A stretch of 64,000 bases of DNA from Solea solea (lineage: Eukaryota; Chordata; Actinopteri; Pleuronectiformes; Soleidae). A program made the position numbers and the translations under genes. This document shows positions 1 through 10,407 of the stretch, piece by piece. Within the stretch, counting starts at the first letter, position 1, and each line of letters begins with the position of its first letter. A model generated the notes under the pieces. That model was given only the letters and a program-made list of their open reading frames with translations, did no database searches and was not told where the DNA came from. The stretch spans positions 11,841,001 through 11,905,000 of the forward strand of contig NC_081150.1 of assembly GCF_958295425.1 (NCBI RefSeq). Reading direction: 5' to 3'.

Positions 1-736
1 AAAACAATTAACAACAAAACTGCTCACATTTGAAAAGAAAACCATTATAATCTCAGTTTGTTGTGTAGTTGCTTACAGAACAGGGATCATGCACTTTAAG
101 AACTGTCTTAATTGGCACCAAGTAATACCAATATATAACATACAGTAACATTACATTCATTTATTTATTTATGGCACGAGACGATGTCTCTTGGTTCTTT
201 GTCATCTTGAATTTCATAATTAACTGTAAAATAATAAAAGTAACTACATATAAACTGAATTAAAGTCACTCTTGGGTTACAAGTGTTACTTTACAGGTAA
301 TTCAGTCGTGACCATGTGCAGATCCAGTCCAACATGTGCTTTGTGATTATCATGGGATAACGGGTGAATCACACATGGATGAATCATTCAATTTTGTTAC
401 CCGATAACCACGTGTAACTATTCAAATAGCATGAAAAAAATGCTGCTGCTGAAATAATAAACAGAGAGAAGTGAGATAAAATCAGCTCTACTGAGAAATA
501 AATGTAGATGGAAGAACAGACCATTATCAACTGTTCCAACATGGTTAATCATCAGTTAAAGAAGCTGTGGTGGACTGCAGGATTAAAACAGACCAATGGC
601 CAGATGATGAAATGCTGCCATCTAAAGGCAGATCCGAGGTGTTTCATCAGCACACATTTGCACCTTTTTCACATATCTTAAAAAAATCTAGAAGTTGTTG
701 TTCATTCAAAAGGTCCCTTTAAGAAACTGTGTGACA
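1..736. other. ccdc167 3' flank / probable 3' UTR
   Basis: AT-rich sequence downstream of the ccdc167 stop codon. No coding frame is convincing here. The proximal part should be the ccdc167 3' UTR. Read on the minus strand, AATAAA-type signals occur around 160-170, but the real polyadenylation site cannot be chosen from sequence alone. Confidence 0.4.
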
Positions 737-2139
737 TCATGAGTTTTCTTCACTATCGAAAAACACAAAGTAGAGTAGAGCGCTGACAGCGAGTAGAGCA
801 ACTGACAGGAGCATGTTCTTTCGATTCTCGCTTCTTAAAGTCGACAGCTCTTTGTCTGAAAAACAGGGAGACAAGATATGGAAGTCAGAGTTTTCTGAGG
901 AGAATGTTATTGTGTACACCTGAAAAGAAACAGACTATATATGTTGTCTGTATTTTATCTTAGCCCAAGATATTCAGCCAACCATCACTGAGGACTAAAC
1001 AATCCTGCATGTATTGATGTTGTAACAGTTTTTTTAAGTTAAGTTAAGCAAGTATTTAATGTATTTAAGACCCCAAAGCACAAATTAGCTTTGTTTCTAA
1101 AGCAGGGAATACAATAAAATAGCCACCTAATATAAGCAATGTTCAAACATCCAAGTAAAGACTAATATGAAGTGGGTGAAACCTTATAAATCACTAGATA
1201 CTTCTTATTCTAACATTACAGAGATGCGTTTACAATAAACTATCAGTATTGATGATCCTAGTCTGGCTCAAACAACATTTTCAGTAACACAAAGGAAAAC
1301 TCTTGAGTGAATTTTCGCCTCACCTAATTTTTGCATCCTTTCCTTAATGATTGTCATTTCTTCTTCCAGTTCCTGCCTGTGAAGCAGAAAGACAAACACA
1401 ATCAAATGGGTTTTACTTTGTGGATGAGCCACAGGATGATGGGGAAACACATTTATTATCATTGACCTTATCTGAAGACAATGGAGAAAAAAAAATTAAG
1501 TCTGACTGTCATATTCATAATGAACATTAGTTGCAGCTCTAATCATCATCATCATACAAAGGGAAACTCCACTGAGCAACTGATCCTCCATTTATTTTGC
1601 ACCTTACTGCTTTGACCATGCATTGTACGCATTTGAAATTAATTAATTTAATGTTGTGTGAACCCCTGCCCTGTCAGCCCTGACCCCCACCACATTTATT
1701 TTATTTGTGATATTGGAAAAATGATGCATCTACACCACATTAGACAGGGTCCCAATCGAAAACCTCTGCACTTAGACGTGTCAAAATAAATAAACCTTTA
1801 TCACCATCCTCCTCACCTCTTCATATCAGAGAGTTGCTCCTTCCTGCTCCTAAACTCCGCCCTGTCCAGGTTGTCATGGCAACGCGCCCGTCGCTCCTCC
1901 AGTCGGTCAATCTATGATTTACAGACATTTACAAGTGACATGATGAAATCGGCTTAGTGAAATAAATACACACATGTCACAGTGACTGGATGACATTGAA
2001 ACAAGCTGCACGCGATCAAAATAAAGCCATGCCGAGCTAAAGCGCTAATAGCTAACGGAAGGTAAACGGACATCTAGTGATGTCTCACCTCAGTGGCGAC
2101 GCTGACTTTTTCTTTCCTTTTGTCTTTGATTTTAGTCAT
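737..2139 (-). CDS. ccdc167: CCDC167, small coiled-coil protein with C-terminal membrane anchor
   Basis: Four coding exons on the minus strand: 2089-2139, 1817-1911, 1324-1376 and 737-855. They join with phases 0, 2, 1 into a 105-codon frame; all introns are GT/AG. The start is the ATG at 2137-2139, followed by a Lys-rich N-terminus (MTKIKDKRKEK). Residues ~18-80 are highly charged and helical (LEERRARCHDNL, ELEEEMTIIKER), consistent with a coiled coil. Residues 81-99 form one hydrophobic segment, followed by a short acidic tail (DSEENS), so the protein looks tail-anchored with its N-terminus in the cytosol. The block around RSENRKNMLLSVA matches my memory of human CCDC167 (RQENRKNMLLSVA; 97 aa), which is the basis of the name. 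Its molecular role is poorly known. It is divergently arranged with kif25. The coiled coil is less conserved than the anchor. Confidence 0.88.
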
Positions 2140-2850
2140 TTTTTAACAAAACCAACTGCTGAGTCTAACAGTTTAGACGAGGCTTGAATGAACCGTGACA
2201 CTGCGGAAGTGCTTCTTCTTCTTCCTCTGCGTAATGTTTAGTCTCCTCAGAGGCTCTGCTGCTGCCCCCTGTTGGCGACAACAAACCTCACAGTTAATTA
2301 AAGTTTAATTTAGAACACCTGTGTGCAGCTGAAGCCGTGACCTTAGCTACGAAAACACATTAGCAAGATGCTAGGGCTTGTTAATTCTCAAATAAATGTA
2401 TTGCATAACGCAATACTGTATTTATTTTCACAACACTGTGGACTGATGTGAGGTATTTTCGAGTCTTTTTTAAGCCTACAGTAAGTATTATGTACAATAT
2501 TAATGAATGTTGCTCTTTGACTGTTACTGTTTACCCTGCCATCAATGTTCACTCACGTAAAATCGTTTTCTAGAAGTGACAAAAATTGACCTACTATTAT
2601 GACAACAAAATGAAATGTCGTGTTGAATAATTAATCGGGTAGCACATTTATAGACTTTATTTAGCTGTTGGAGGCTGTTAACTGTGATTTAACTGAGTGT
2701 CTAATGCAGAGAGGTGAGCAGCTGAGAGAGTTGTTATTGAGCTTCCCTAATCGGATTATCTGACCTGAGAGGACGTGACATGTTCGGCGGAGGCCACTCA
2801 TTCTTCTGCCTCTTTTACCTTTTCTTTCTCTCGCTCTTTTTGTACTGAAA
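2140..2850. promoter_or_regulatory. Divergent ccdc167/kif25 intergenic promoter region
   Basis: The 711-bp interval between the two start codons must hold both 5' UTRs and promoters. A GCGGAAGTG ETS/GABPA-type motif sits at about 2203-2211, just upstream of the ccdc167 ATG, as is usual for TATA-less housekeeping promoters. No TATA box is evident near it. Calling it bidirectional is inference from layout. Confidence 0.5.
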
Positions 2851-5272
2851 ATGCCTCTTTTCATAAACCGGGACCGAATATTTGCTCATCAGGTCCATCT
2901 GCTGGAGCACAAGCTGAGGGTAAACCAGTCATGAATGGCATATCTCTATCTCTCTGTCATATGATGTGTGTGCTGCTTCTTGCTTTACTCAGTATAAACA
3001 CAAATATGTGTAATGTATGGCTGTGATACATTTATTTATGTTTACAGAGCAAAGAAGAGCGAATACTAGAACTGGAGACGCAGAATGCGATTCTTCATTT
3101 AAGGCTTGCAGAGGTGAGAAGATCTCTCTATTCTGAAATAGCTTTTTGTAATATTATTGTTGTCCTACTGAATGGTTTGACCCCTTTTTTGTGAGTGAAT
3201 TGTACCTTCATGCTTTACACACCGTGTTTCTTCTAAGACACATACATGTGTGTAATGTGTTTTGGGCCCTGATCATGCATGCAAATATTTTGTGAACATT
3301 TCAGTGTCTGGAGAAGCTGCATCATGAACATGAAGAGGAGACCGTGGCCCAGAACCTTCAGCTGCAGCAGAGAAATGCACAGGACTTAACCCGAACAGCT
3401 CTTGTCAAACTCCTGTCTGAGGTCCAGGTATAAATACGTGTGTATGTCTGTGTGAGAGGACATGATGTGTTTTGAGTTGTCTTTATGTTTTATATGACGA
3501 TTAGACTAGCACTCTGAGGTTTGTCTTTCAAATGTAAAGTGCAATACAAATAAAATCTATTATTATTATTAGACTGATGCATAACCTTTTCACTTGATGT
3601 GTTGTCTGTGTGTTTGTGGCAGGTTTTGAAACAGGACCTGAGTGAGGTATTTGCAGTGTTTGTGAGTTTTTCCACCGAGCTGGAGGAGCAGAGCAAGCAG
3701 CTACTGGAGAAAGTAGAACGAGCCAGCATTTCCCTAAATGGTCACCATGGTGACAATGTCCAGGGTGAGTCAGTGGGTTTTGAGCCTTAAAATGTAGCGT
3801 CCTTAGCATAACCCCTGGGTCAGACCTCAAGGAATGTCTGTTTGATACCAAATCTAAAATTTGGACATCACTTGGTGAAGCGCTGGTGCAGTGTGTCAAG
3901 ATGATGAGAAGAGAAGCATCTTTTTTATATGTACTTTTACCTATATGGGATTTTGTCTCAGAACTAGCAATGGACATTACATTACATGTCATTTAGCAGA
4001 CGCTTTTATCCAAAGCGACTTACAATGGAATTGAGTACAATCAGCCAGGGGTGGGATCGAACTTGCGACCATGATGTCTTTCGCACACAGGGTAGGGTCT
4101 TAGCCACTCCACCCCCGACATACAGCACATTATGTTCTTGCAGTTCCTTACACACCAGTGACTCGTGAACTGCATCTTTACTGTACACTCTGTCCTTACT
4201 ACTGTGGAGTTGTGGTCACTGCAGATAGTCCACTTTCTACAAGTCCACAAAGAATATCTTTGAAGATTTATATTTTGCTGTATATGAATGGCAGCCAGTA
4301 GCGGACTTCCCCTGGTACACAACTACACAGCTTAGAGGTTATGTCCCGGCTCCATTTAAGGCTTGTGTGTTTGTAATCCTCTCCCTTTTGTATTTGTCCA
4401 AGGTTGAATGTTGCACACTGTCCAACAAATCAGCTGGTCCTTTAGGCTCTGTTGATAGGTGGAAACTGAATGTCGTCAAATGCTTTGACATAAGCCCCGA
4501 GCACATGCTCTGCAGCACATTTTACTAACATGCTCCTCCAAAGAAAGTGGCCTTTCTTTTTGTTGTCAGTTAAGAGTTGAGGAAGAATATAGAAATGTAC
4601 CTATTTACAAACTCAATAGTCAATCTTTCCTTTTATATCCGCACAACATTTACCACTGATTATTTGTTTTTCACTATAGAGCTGTGAATAAAACGGCTTC
4701 ATATGAACGTTTGAATCTCAAGATTTATAAAGGTCCAGTTGCTCTGAGGCAGGTTGGTTAATCTGGATGTTGGCATGTTTAAGTGAAATGACATCCTTAA
4801 TAAAAGTTCCGAAACATTGATAAGTCGGTCATGTTTTGTAAGAATGACCTAGGTTTTGTTGTAGGACACTAACAAGAACTCGATTGCCACCATTTGACAG
4901 AGAAGATTGAGCTGCTTAGTCAGTCCTGTTCATTTATATTCAGCTCATTCTTATTCTTTAAAATGTCTCTACCTGTCCTGTGAGTTTGATGTCAGGCGTG
5001 TCTACATGTGTACTGGAGGATCAAAGACTTTGCTTTACAGAACATGTTTTTATTCACAGCAAAACTGACTCATGCTTGGTGCATCACTGAGTCCAGTGGA
5101 GGTTTTTCAGCATCTGTCATGTTTTTCTGAAAGTAAACATGTTTATAAACTGTGCCTTCCATACTCAGACCTGCAGGCCCGTGTTGCAGCTCTGGAGCGC
5201 TCTCTGGAGGAGGAGAAGGAGCGGTCCGGGGCCGAGAGGCAAAGGAGGAAAGAAATTCACAACACGCTGGTG
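2851..5272 (+). CDS. kif25: kif25 exons 1-5: N-terminal coiled-coil stalk
   Basis: These exons encode residues 1-168: [14 protein letters not shown], then runs such as [32 protein letters not shown] and [16 protein letters not shown]. Leu/Ile spacing and Glu/Lys/Arg density suggest an oligomerising coiled coil in front of the motor. Human KIF25, as I recall it (about 384 aa), starts just before the P-loop and lacks this part, so the fish gene appears to keep the ancestral form. Exons 4 and 5 are separated by a 1.4-kb intron that carries a SINE. Confidence 0.8.
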
Positions 5273-8200
5273 GTGAGGAGGAAAGATAATTCATGGCCAT
5301 GTTTGCTCTAAAAAACAAAGTGTTCTAGTCAAGGTGACGAATCCTAAGTGCATTTTTGTCCTCCTCTGTCTGGCGACAGGAGCTGAGAGGGAACATCAGA
5401 GTTCACTGCAGGGTGCGACCAGTTCTACCTTTCGACAATATCCAGTCCTTGACGTCTGGGTCTAGGTGGGTCAGCACAACATGCATCATGTGTCCACACT
5501 ACAAAATACAGCATGATAAAACTGTGTGTGAGAGCAGTTGTTCTGTCTTTGTAAAGTAATATTGTCCTTGTTCAGGCCTGCATCATCAGAGCAAGTGGTC
5601 TATGCGATTAGTGATGTGAGTTGCACTTGATTCTTAGATTGGATTTAGTTGCTGCTCACTTGTCTTAGTTTCCTCACTTTTCATTATTTCTATTTTCAGG
5701 ACACAGTGATGGTGAATTGCCAGAAGCCAGGGATGTCGGTGCAAAACAGGATTTTTGAGTTTGAGAGGTAGAATTCCATTCATTTCAAGCATCTTGATCA
5801 GTCTCATTAGGGGCAGTTAGTTAATAGTGGAAATGTACATAAAGGCAACACATAGCAGCATACACAACCATGCATGTGCACAAAGAGCCAAGTCAGGTAC
5901 CAGGAGTTGATTTATAAAAATAGATGAACTGTATAAAACAATATAATTGACTGCTGTGTGGACAACAGATTTGGAGTGGCAGTTTATTTGCAAGCAGGTA
6001 ATGCATAACATGGAGTTTAATGCCTTCCAGTGGCATTAGTAATTACAGGTAATATTCAGGTCTCTCTGTTCTATTACAATACTTTTTAGAATAGGTTTTT
6101 ACAATATTGTTTAGGCTGTTCTGGTCTTTCAGGCTCTGAAACCAGCAAAAAGGGAAAAGTGTACTTTACTGGTTGATTATTTTTTTAGGGTGCATGGACC
6201 AGAGGATTCCCAGGATGTTGTATTTGAGGAAGTCAAGCCCCTCCTTACATCCCTACTGGATGGGTAAGTGTTAAATGACACAAACTAGACTATATCTGAT
6301 AAAAAGTTATTTAACAATTTTCTTTAAACACTACACTGTATGAAAGGATGGGGGGTGGGGTTACTGAGAAACAGTATAACATGAGTGCATGGCTAAAGCA
6401 TTATTTGAACCTCAGCTCTCTTTCTGCCTTGCAGCTATAATGTTTGCATCATGGCGTATGGACAGACAGGGAGTGGAAAGACTCACACCATGATGGGATC
6501 CCGTTTGCCAGAAGAAAACTCAACAACACAGCAGGATGCACAGCAGGGTATTATCCCCAAGGCTGCTGCTGAGCTGTTTCGGTGAGGGAGAATTGACTGT
6601 TTGCATTTATTTATGCATTAAACTCCACAGCATTTGTTGGATTAATTCAAATGGAAAGTAATGTATCTCTGTGCTCTGCTACTACCTTTAATTTACAGTG
6701 TGTCAGAAACAAAATCATAGCCTATTGTGTTACAACATGAATATATTTAAAATGTTTCACATTTACAGTGTTGTATATTTGTTCCCTTGTGTGTGTGACT
6801 CAGGCTGATTTCAGAGAAGCCTGAACCCAGCCACACAGTGGAGGTGTCAGTGATAGAAGTGTACAACAATGAGTTGTTTGACCTGCTGGCTAAAGATGAG
6901 CAGGGAAACGTGGTCGGCCAGCGCAGGGACGTCATCACCACCTCCTCTGGTACCAGCCAGGTCCCGTCCCTGACATACGAGTGAGTACTGCCGTATGCCG
7001 AATTTTTGTCAGAGCAGTTCTTTTTAAAGCTTTTTGTTATACAGGCTTTGCAGTTTGCAGAGCAAAAAATAAGCTCAATTTATTCCACTGAATGCTACCT
7101 GTTCTGCACCAAATTGCTGACAAAGTTTCCTGTGCACTTTACAATATCAAGAGTCTTTCACATTTTTAATTTATATTTTCTATGTGTTTTACAGGCCAGT
7201 GTGTAACGCCTCTGAGGTGATGCAGATCATCTGCACCATTCTGAAACTCAGGACTCGTTGTCCCACCCTGGTCCACGCTGAATCCTCACGCTCTCACCTC
7301 ATTGTTACGCTCACTATATCCTCCAAGAGTCCCAATGCACTGGCCCTGAGTGAGACTCATTCATGTCCACTCACAGTAACATAAATAACTCCTGTTGGCT
7401 CCATCCTTCAGCACTGTGACCTTTTCTCCTCTTCTGTAGCCCGCAGGTTACAGAGTGCCAAGAAGGACATGCTGCACTCCACCATGAAGGATAGGTGGAG
7501 TCCTCGTTGTCGCCGTGCCAACCCCGCTGCCCAAAACTCACTCTCCACAAGCCCCGCCTCCTCTCCCTGCCTTTCACCGCTGGATTCCCCGTGTCCTTCC
7601 CCCCGGCAGAGTATCTCACAGACTCCATTCAGGACGAGGCTGCAGCTGGTGGATCTGGCAGGGAGTGAGTGTGTTGGTGAGTGTGTTAATTTGGTTGACA
7701 TCTTAAGAACACTGGAGTTTTCTTTTAAGAACTGGCAAATAAACGTCTTATCAAGCCAAATTATAAAATTCAGTTCATGCTTAATTGAGATGCTGTAGTT
7801 CACGTGAGATTTTCAATCACAGAGAATGGTCTAAAATGACTAAAGAGACAATCTACTGAGTAGCAGTTGTTTCTGTGAAAATGACTGGTTAATGCCAGAG
7901 ATCAGAAGAATGGACAGAGGGGGGTCAGAATGATAGAAAGGCTGACTGAAGCAGATGGACCACAGCAGCAGAGGACCTTTACCCACTTTATCTGGTGTTC
8001 TTTGTACCTGAGAAAATGGCCAGTGAGTATAAATGTGTGTTTGTGTATCAGGTATGTGTGGAGCCACAGGTGGTGCACTGTGGGAGGTGTCCTGTATAAA
8101 CCGCAGCCTTTGTGCTCTGTCTGACGTCCTGGGAGCTCTGGCCGAGCATAGGCCTCACATCCCGTACAGGAATAGTAAACTGACTCATCTACTTCAGGAT

Positions 8201-8494
8201 TCTATAGGTGACGCACTTGAACACTATTTCTCTCTTTTTTAAAGTGGGATCCATGTCTCTTATTCTCATCAACCTCTCACGCCCTGTTTGTCAATCCAAC
8301 TGTGTGTGTTCCAATCTTGCTTTTCTCCATCTTGTCCACAAGGTGGGGATGCCAAGTTGTTGGTGATGCTGTGTGTGTCTCCCACGCAGCGCTTCATCAG
8401 CGAGTCCCTGCAGTCTCTGGGACTGGGTACCCGGGCCCGTCAGGTCCAGAAGGAGCCACCTCGAAGGAAGAGCAACACCCTCAAAGTTAAGTGA
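2851..8494 (+). CDS. kif25: KIF25, kinesin-14-type motor protein
   Basis: Fifteen coding exons: 2851-2919, 3048-3113, 3305-3427, 3623-3764, 5169-5272, 5380-5465, 5576-5615, 5700-5767, 6189-6263, 6435-6581, 6804-6980, 7195-7349, 7440-7676, 8052-8207 and 8343-8494. Every junction is GT/AG, phases match, and the total is 598 codons plus TGA. Residues 1-168 are charged and heptad-like (coiled coil). The neck/motor junction [14 protein letters not shown] (from residue 169) is typical of C-terminal (kinesin-14) motors. Then come the P-loop GQTGSGKT (267-274), switch I SSRSH (396-400) and switch II DLAGSE (489-494). The motor ends in a short basic tail ([10 protein letters not shown]). Blocks such as [35 protein letters not shown] and [15 protein letters not shown] match human KIF25 as I remember it. 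KIF25 is reported to be a minus-end-directed kinesin that restrains premature centrosome separation. The ATG at 2851 was chosen because it opens a 23-codon exon in phase with exon 2; an upstream noncoding exon is possible. Confidence 0.9.
3765..5168 (+). other. kif25 intron 4
   Basis: A 1.4-kb intron between the stalk exons. It contains a tRNA-derived SINE in reverse orientation at about 3970-4125. The remainder is AT-rich with no coding signal. The acceptor ATACTCAG at 5161-5168 follows a pyrimidine-bearing stretch. Confidence 0.6.
3970..4125 (-). repeat. tRNA-derived fish SINE with conserved 3' tail (V-SINE-like)
   Basis: On the plus strand this reads as the tail first: the motif GCAGACGCTTTTATCCAAAG followed by CGACTTACA, found in very many fish genomes. 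It is preceded by a CATTACATTACAT tract. Downstream, GGGATCGAAC (4053-4062) is the reverse complement of a pol III B box (GTTCGATCCC). Further on, GGTCTTAGCCACTCCACC is the reverse of an A-box-like GTGGCTAAGACC. So the element is a tRNA-headed SINE inserted on the minus strand, opposite to kif25. Exact family assignment (V-SINE or relative) is from memory. Confidence 0.8.
5380..8494 (+). CDS. kif25: kif25 exons 6-15: kinesin motor domain
   Basis: The motor spans residues ~169-585. The nucleotide-binding elements are split over exons: P-loop in exon 10, switch I in exon 12, switch II in exon 13. Exon 13 also carries a Ser/Pro-rich insertion (residues ~425-480, with [19 protein letters not shown]) between the switch motifs, where most kinesins have a short loop. 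Exon 14 holds the conserved [14 protein letters not shown] and [10 protein letters not shown] helices. The active-site motifs are intact, so ATPase activity is expected. Intron 13 (7677-8051) has no other signal. Confidence 0.88.
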
Positions 8495-9185
8495 CGAAAC
8501 TGAGACAGATTTCTTGATTTTTCAAATGCTGCAGCAGCGTAAACCCTTCATCAGTCAGACCAACAGAGCAGATGTGAGTCTTTCAGATGACGTATGAGTT
8601 GTTACCTGAATATTAACTGTATAATTGTATCAGTGAGATGGAATTGAAAAAGTGCTGAGCCTTATATGAGAAATGACTATAACTTACAGCATTTACTAGA
8701 CATTTTTTACTTATACATATATTATATTTGCTATTTTTATTAAAGGGGGGATAATGTGGTTTTGACCGCATTGATTGTATTTGCTTTTAATTAAATCGTT
8801 GTGTTCCAATGTAAAACAGCTGCAGAATCAAACATTCTTGTGTCATTAATCCTGGCAGTTGTTTTAAGGCTGATAATTAAGTGCAAATGTCCTCTTATCC
8901 AACACCAGTATTCAGACGATGAAAATAGTGAATAGTGTCATATTGTAAAGCAATAGTGTTTTTTCTGAGGTGATGTACTGTATTTATACTGTAATTTAAA
9001 TGCATGCCTTCTATATTGAGTGGTTTGATGCATCAATGTATGTACATTATTTCTTGTATACTAATTTTCCTGTATTCAGTGTCTACTATATCATTTTTCT
9101 TACACACTATAAATCGTTGATAAGACACCATGATAGAATATTATTATAGAAATTCTGTAATAAACTGTTAAACAGATTTGTGGTT
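8495..9185 (+). other. kif25 3' UTR
   Basis: AT-rich noncoding sequence after the TGA. AATAAA at 9159-9164, followed by a TTTGTGGTTTGATT-type GU-rich stretch, is the best candidate polyadenylation signal. Confidence 0.55.
9159..9164 (+). terminator. Candidate kif25 poly(A) signal
   Basis: Canonical AATAAA about 665 bases after the kif25 stop codon, with a GT-rich region about 20 bases downstream. Not verified by transcript ends. Confidence 0.5.
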
Positions 9186-10239
9186 TGATTCTTGTCTTGG
9201 TGAGTTGCAATAATCCAGAGCTAGAAATTCACGTAATTTAAAATGGCTTCTAAATACGATGTGCAGTCGCTAAATAAAAATTGCATTTCGGAGCACATGC
9301 TGCTAACACTCAAGCATCAGGGCAACAGTTTTATTTTTAATAAATTGAGTATTATTGAAAACAGCAGACGGAGGGCATGTTCTCTATAGGCATTACTGCC
9401 CACTGTGACAGCACCTATAAGCCTTACAATAAACTTTAGTGGATTAAAAAAAATGATGGCAATCTCTTTGAAGGTAAAACGTTGGACACCGTCCCAGACC
9501 CAGCATGAGTAAAATAAAACACTATAACTAGTAATTAAACTGCTTCTTCAACATACTCTTGTGTTTATTATGTCTCCTTGCATCAGTGCTCTGTAAACTG
9601 CAATGAGAGTTACCTGAAATGTATTCACGGTCACTTCCATACAGTCCCAAAGCTGTTTGTTTGTTTTCTTTTAACTAAGACCTCGTGTGCTACTCTAAAG
9701 CATCTTTTGAGTCTGTGGATTTAAAAGGATGAAGTGAAAAAGGATGAAAATAAGACTGTAGCAAAAGTCACAAATTAAGAAATCATGAAAACTCCAGGGA
9801 CAATTTGTTTAGAGAGGGAAAATAAGGACCAAGTGAAAATGAGACAAGGGTGAAATGGAGGTAGATATATTCCCAATAAGATAATTTTCTCTCTTCCTCA
9901 CATCCTGGTATAATACAGGAGAACAATATTTTTCTCCAAGTACCAGCAGAGGAAGCTTAGCACAGTTTGAGAACCATGGATTTAGTTCTTTGCTATTATC
10001 TTTTCACATTAGTTAAATGTAATATGTGAGAAAAAAATCTTGTGCTGAAATTTGGAAAGTTGGTTGTGTTTTCAAACAATCATGTTCCAGGCTTGTGTCA
10101 AATTCCCAATAATCAAGTTTTTTCAACTTGAGAAACACAAAAGGAAAAGTGCTCCATAATAAATGAAGTCTGATTGATCCCATAATCCTAGTACAAAGAG
10201 GTGAAACTTGGCACAAGAGCAAACTATAACATAACATGT
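9186..10239. other. kif25/wasf1 convergent intergenic region
   Basis: About 1.05 kb of AT-rich sequence between the 3' ends of two convergent genes. No credible ORF, RNA gene or recognised repeat was seen. Confidence 0.5.
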
Positions 10240-10263
10240 CGAGCTGAAACATAACATTAGATT

Positions 10264-10269
10264 TTTATT
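10264..10269 (-). terminator. Candidate wasf1 poly(A) signal
   Basis: Minus-strand AATAAA about 1.57 kb after the wasf1 stop codon. It is the most distal clean signal before the intergenic region; a shorter 3' UTR remains possible. Confidence 0.4.
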
Positions 10270-10373
10270 AATTCAAGCAAACTGTTACAGTCAACAGTTA
10301 CATAAGTTACATGTTTTACAGTATTGATCTAATCTGTTTTCTTTTTTTTCCTTTCAAACCAGGGTTTCTGTCT

Positions 10374-10407
10374 CCCCCCCCCCGTCCCCGATCCCCTTTG
10401 CCCCCCC
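10374..10407 (-). promoter_or_regulatory. Potential RNA G-quadruplex in wasf1 3' UTR
   Basis: On the mRNA strand there are four G tracts of 7, 4, 4 and 10 residues separated by loops CAAA, ATC and AC. On the plus strand these are the C runs at 10401-10407, 10393-10396, 10386-10389 and 10374-10383. This meets the usual four-tetrad quadruplex pattern with short loops. Folding and function are inferred. Confidence 0.6.

Noticed and set aside
3528..3992. 154-codon minus-strand frame over kif25 exon 4
   Set aside because: Antisense to a real coding exon, with no independent support.
4053..4110. tRNA gene suggested by pol III B-box and A-box-like text
   Set aside because: The boxes belong to a SINE head; cloverleaf stems are not intact.
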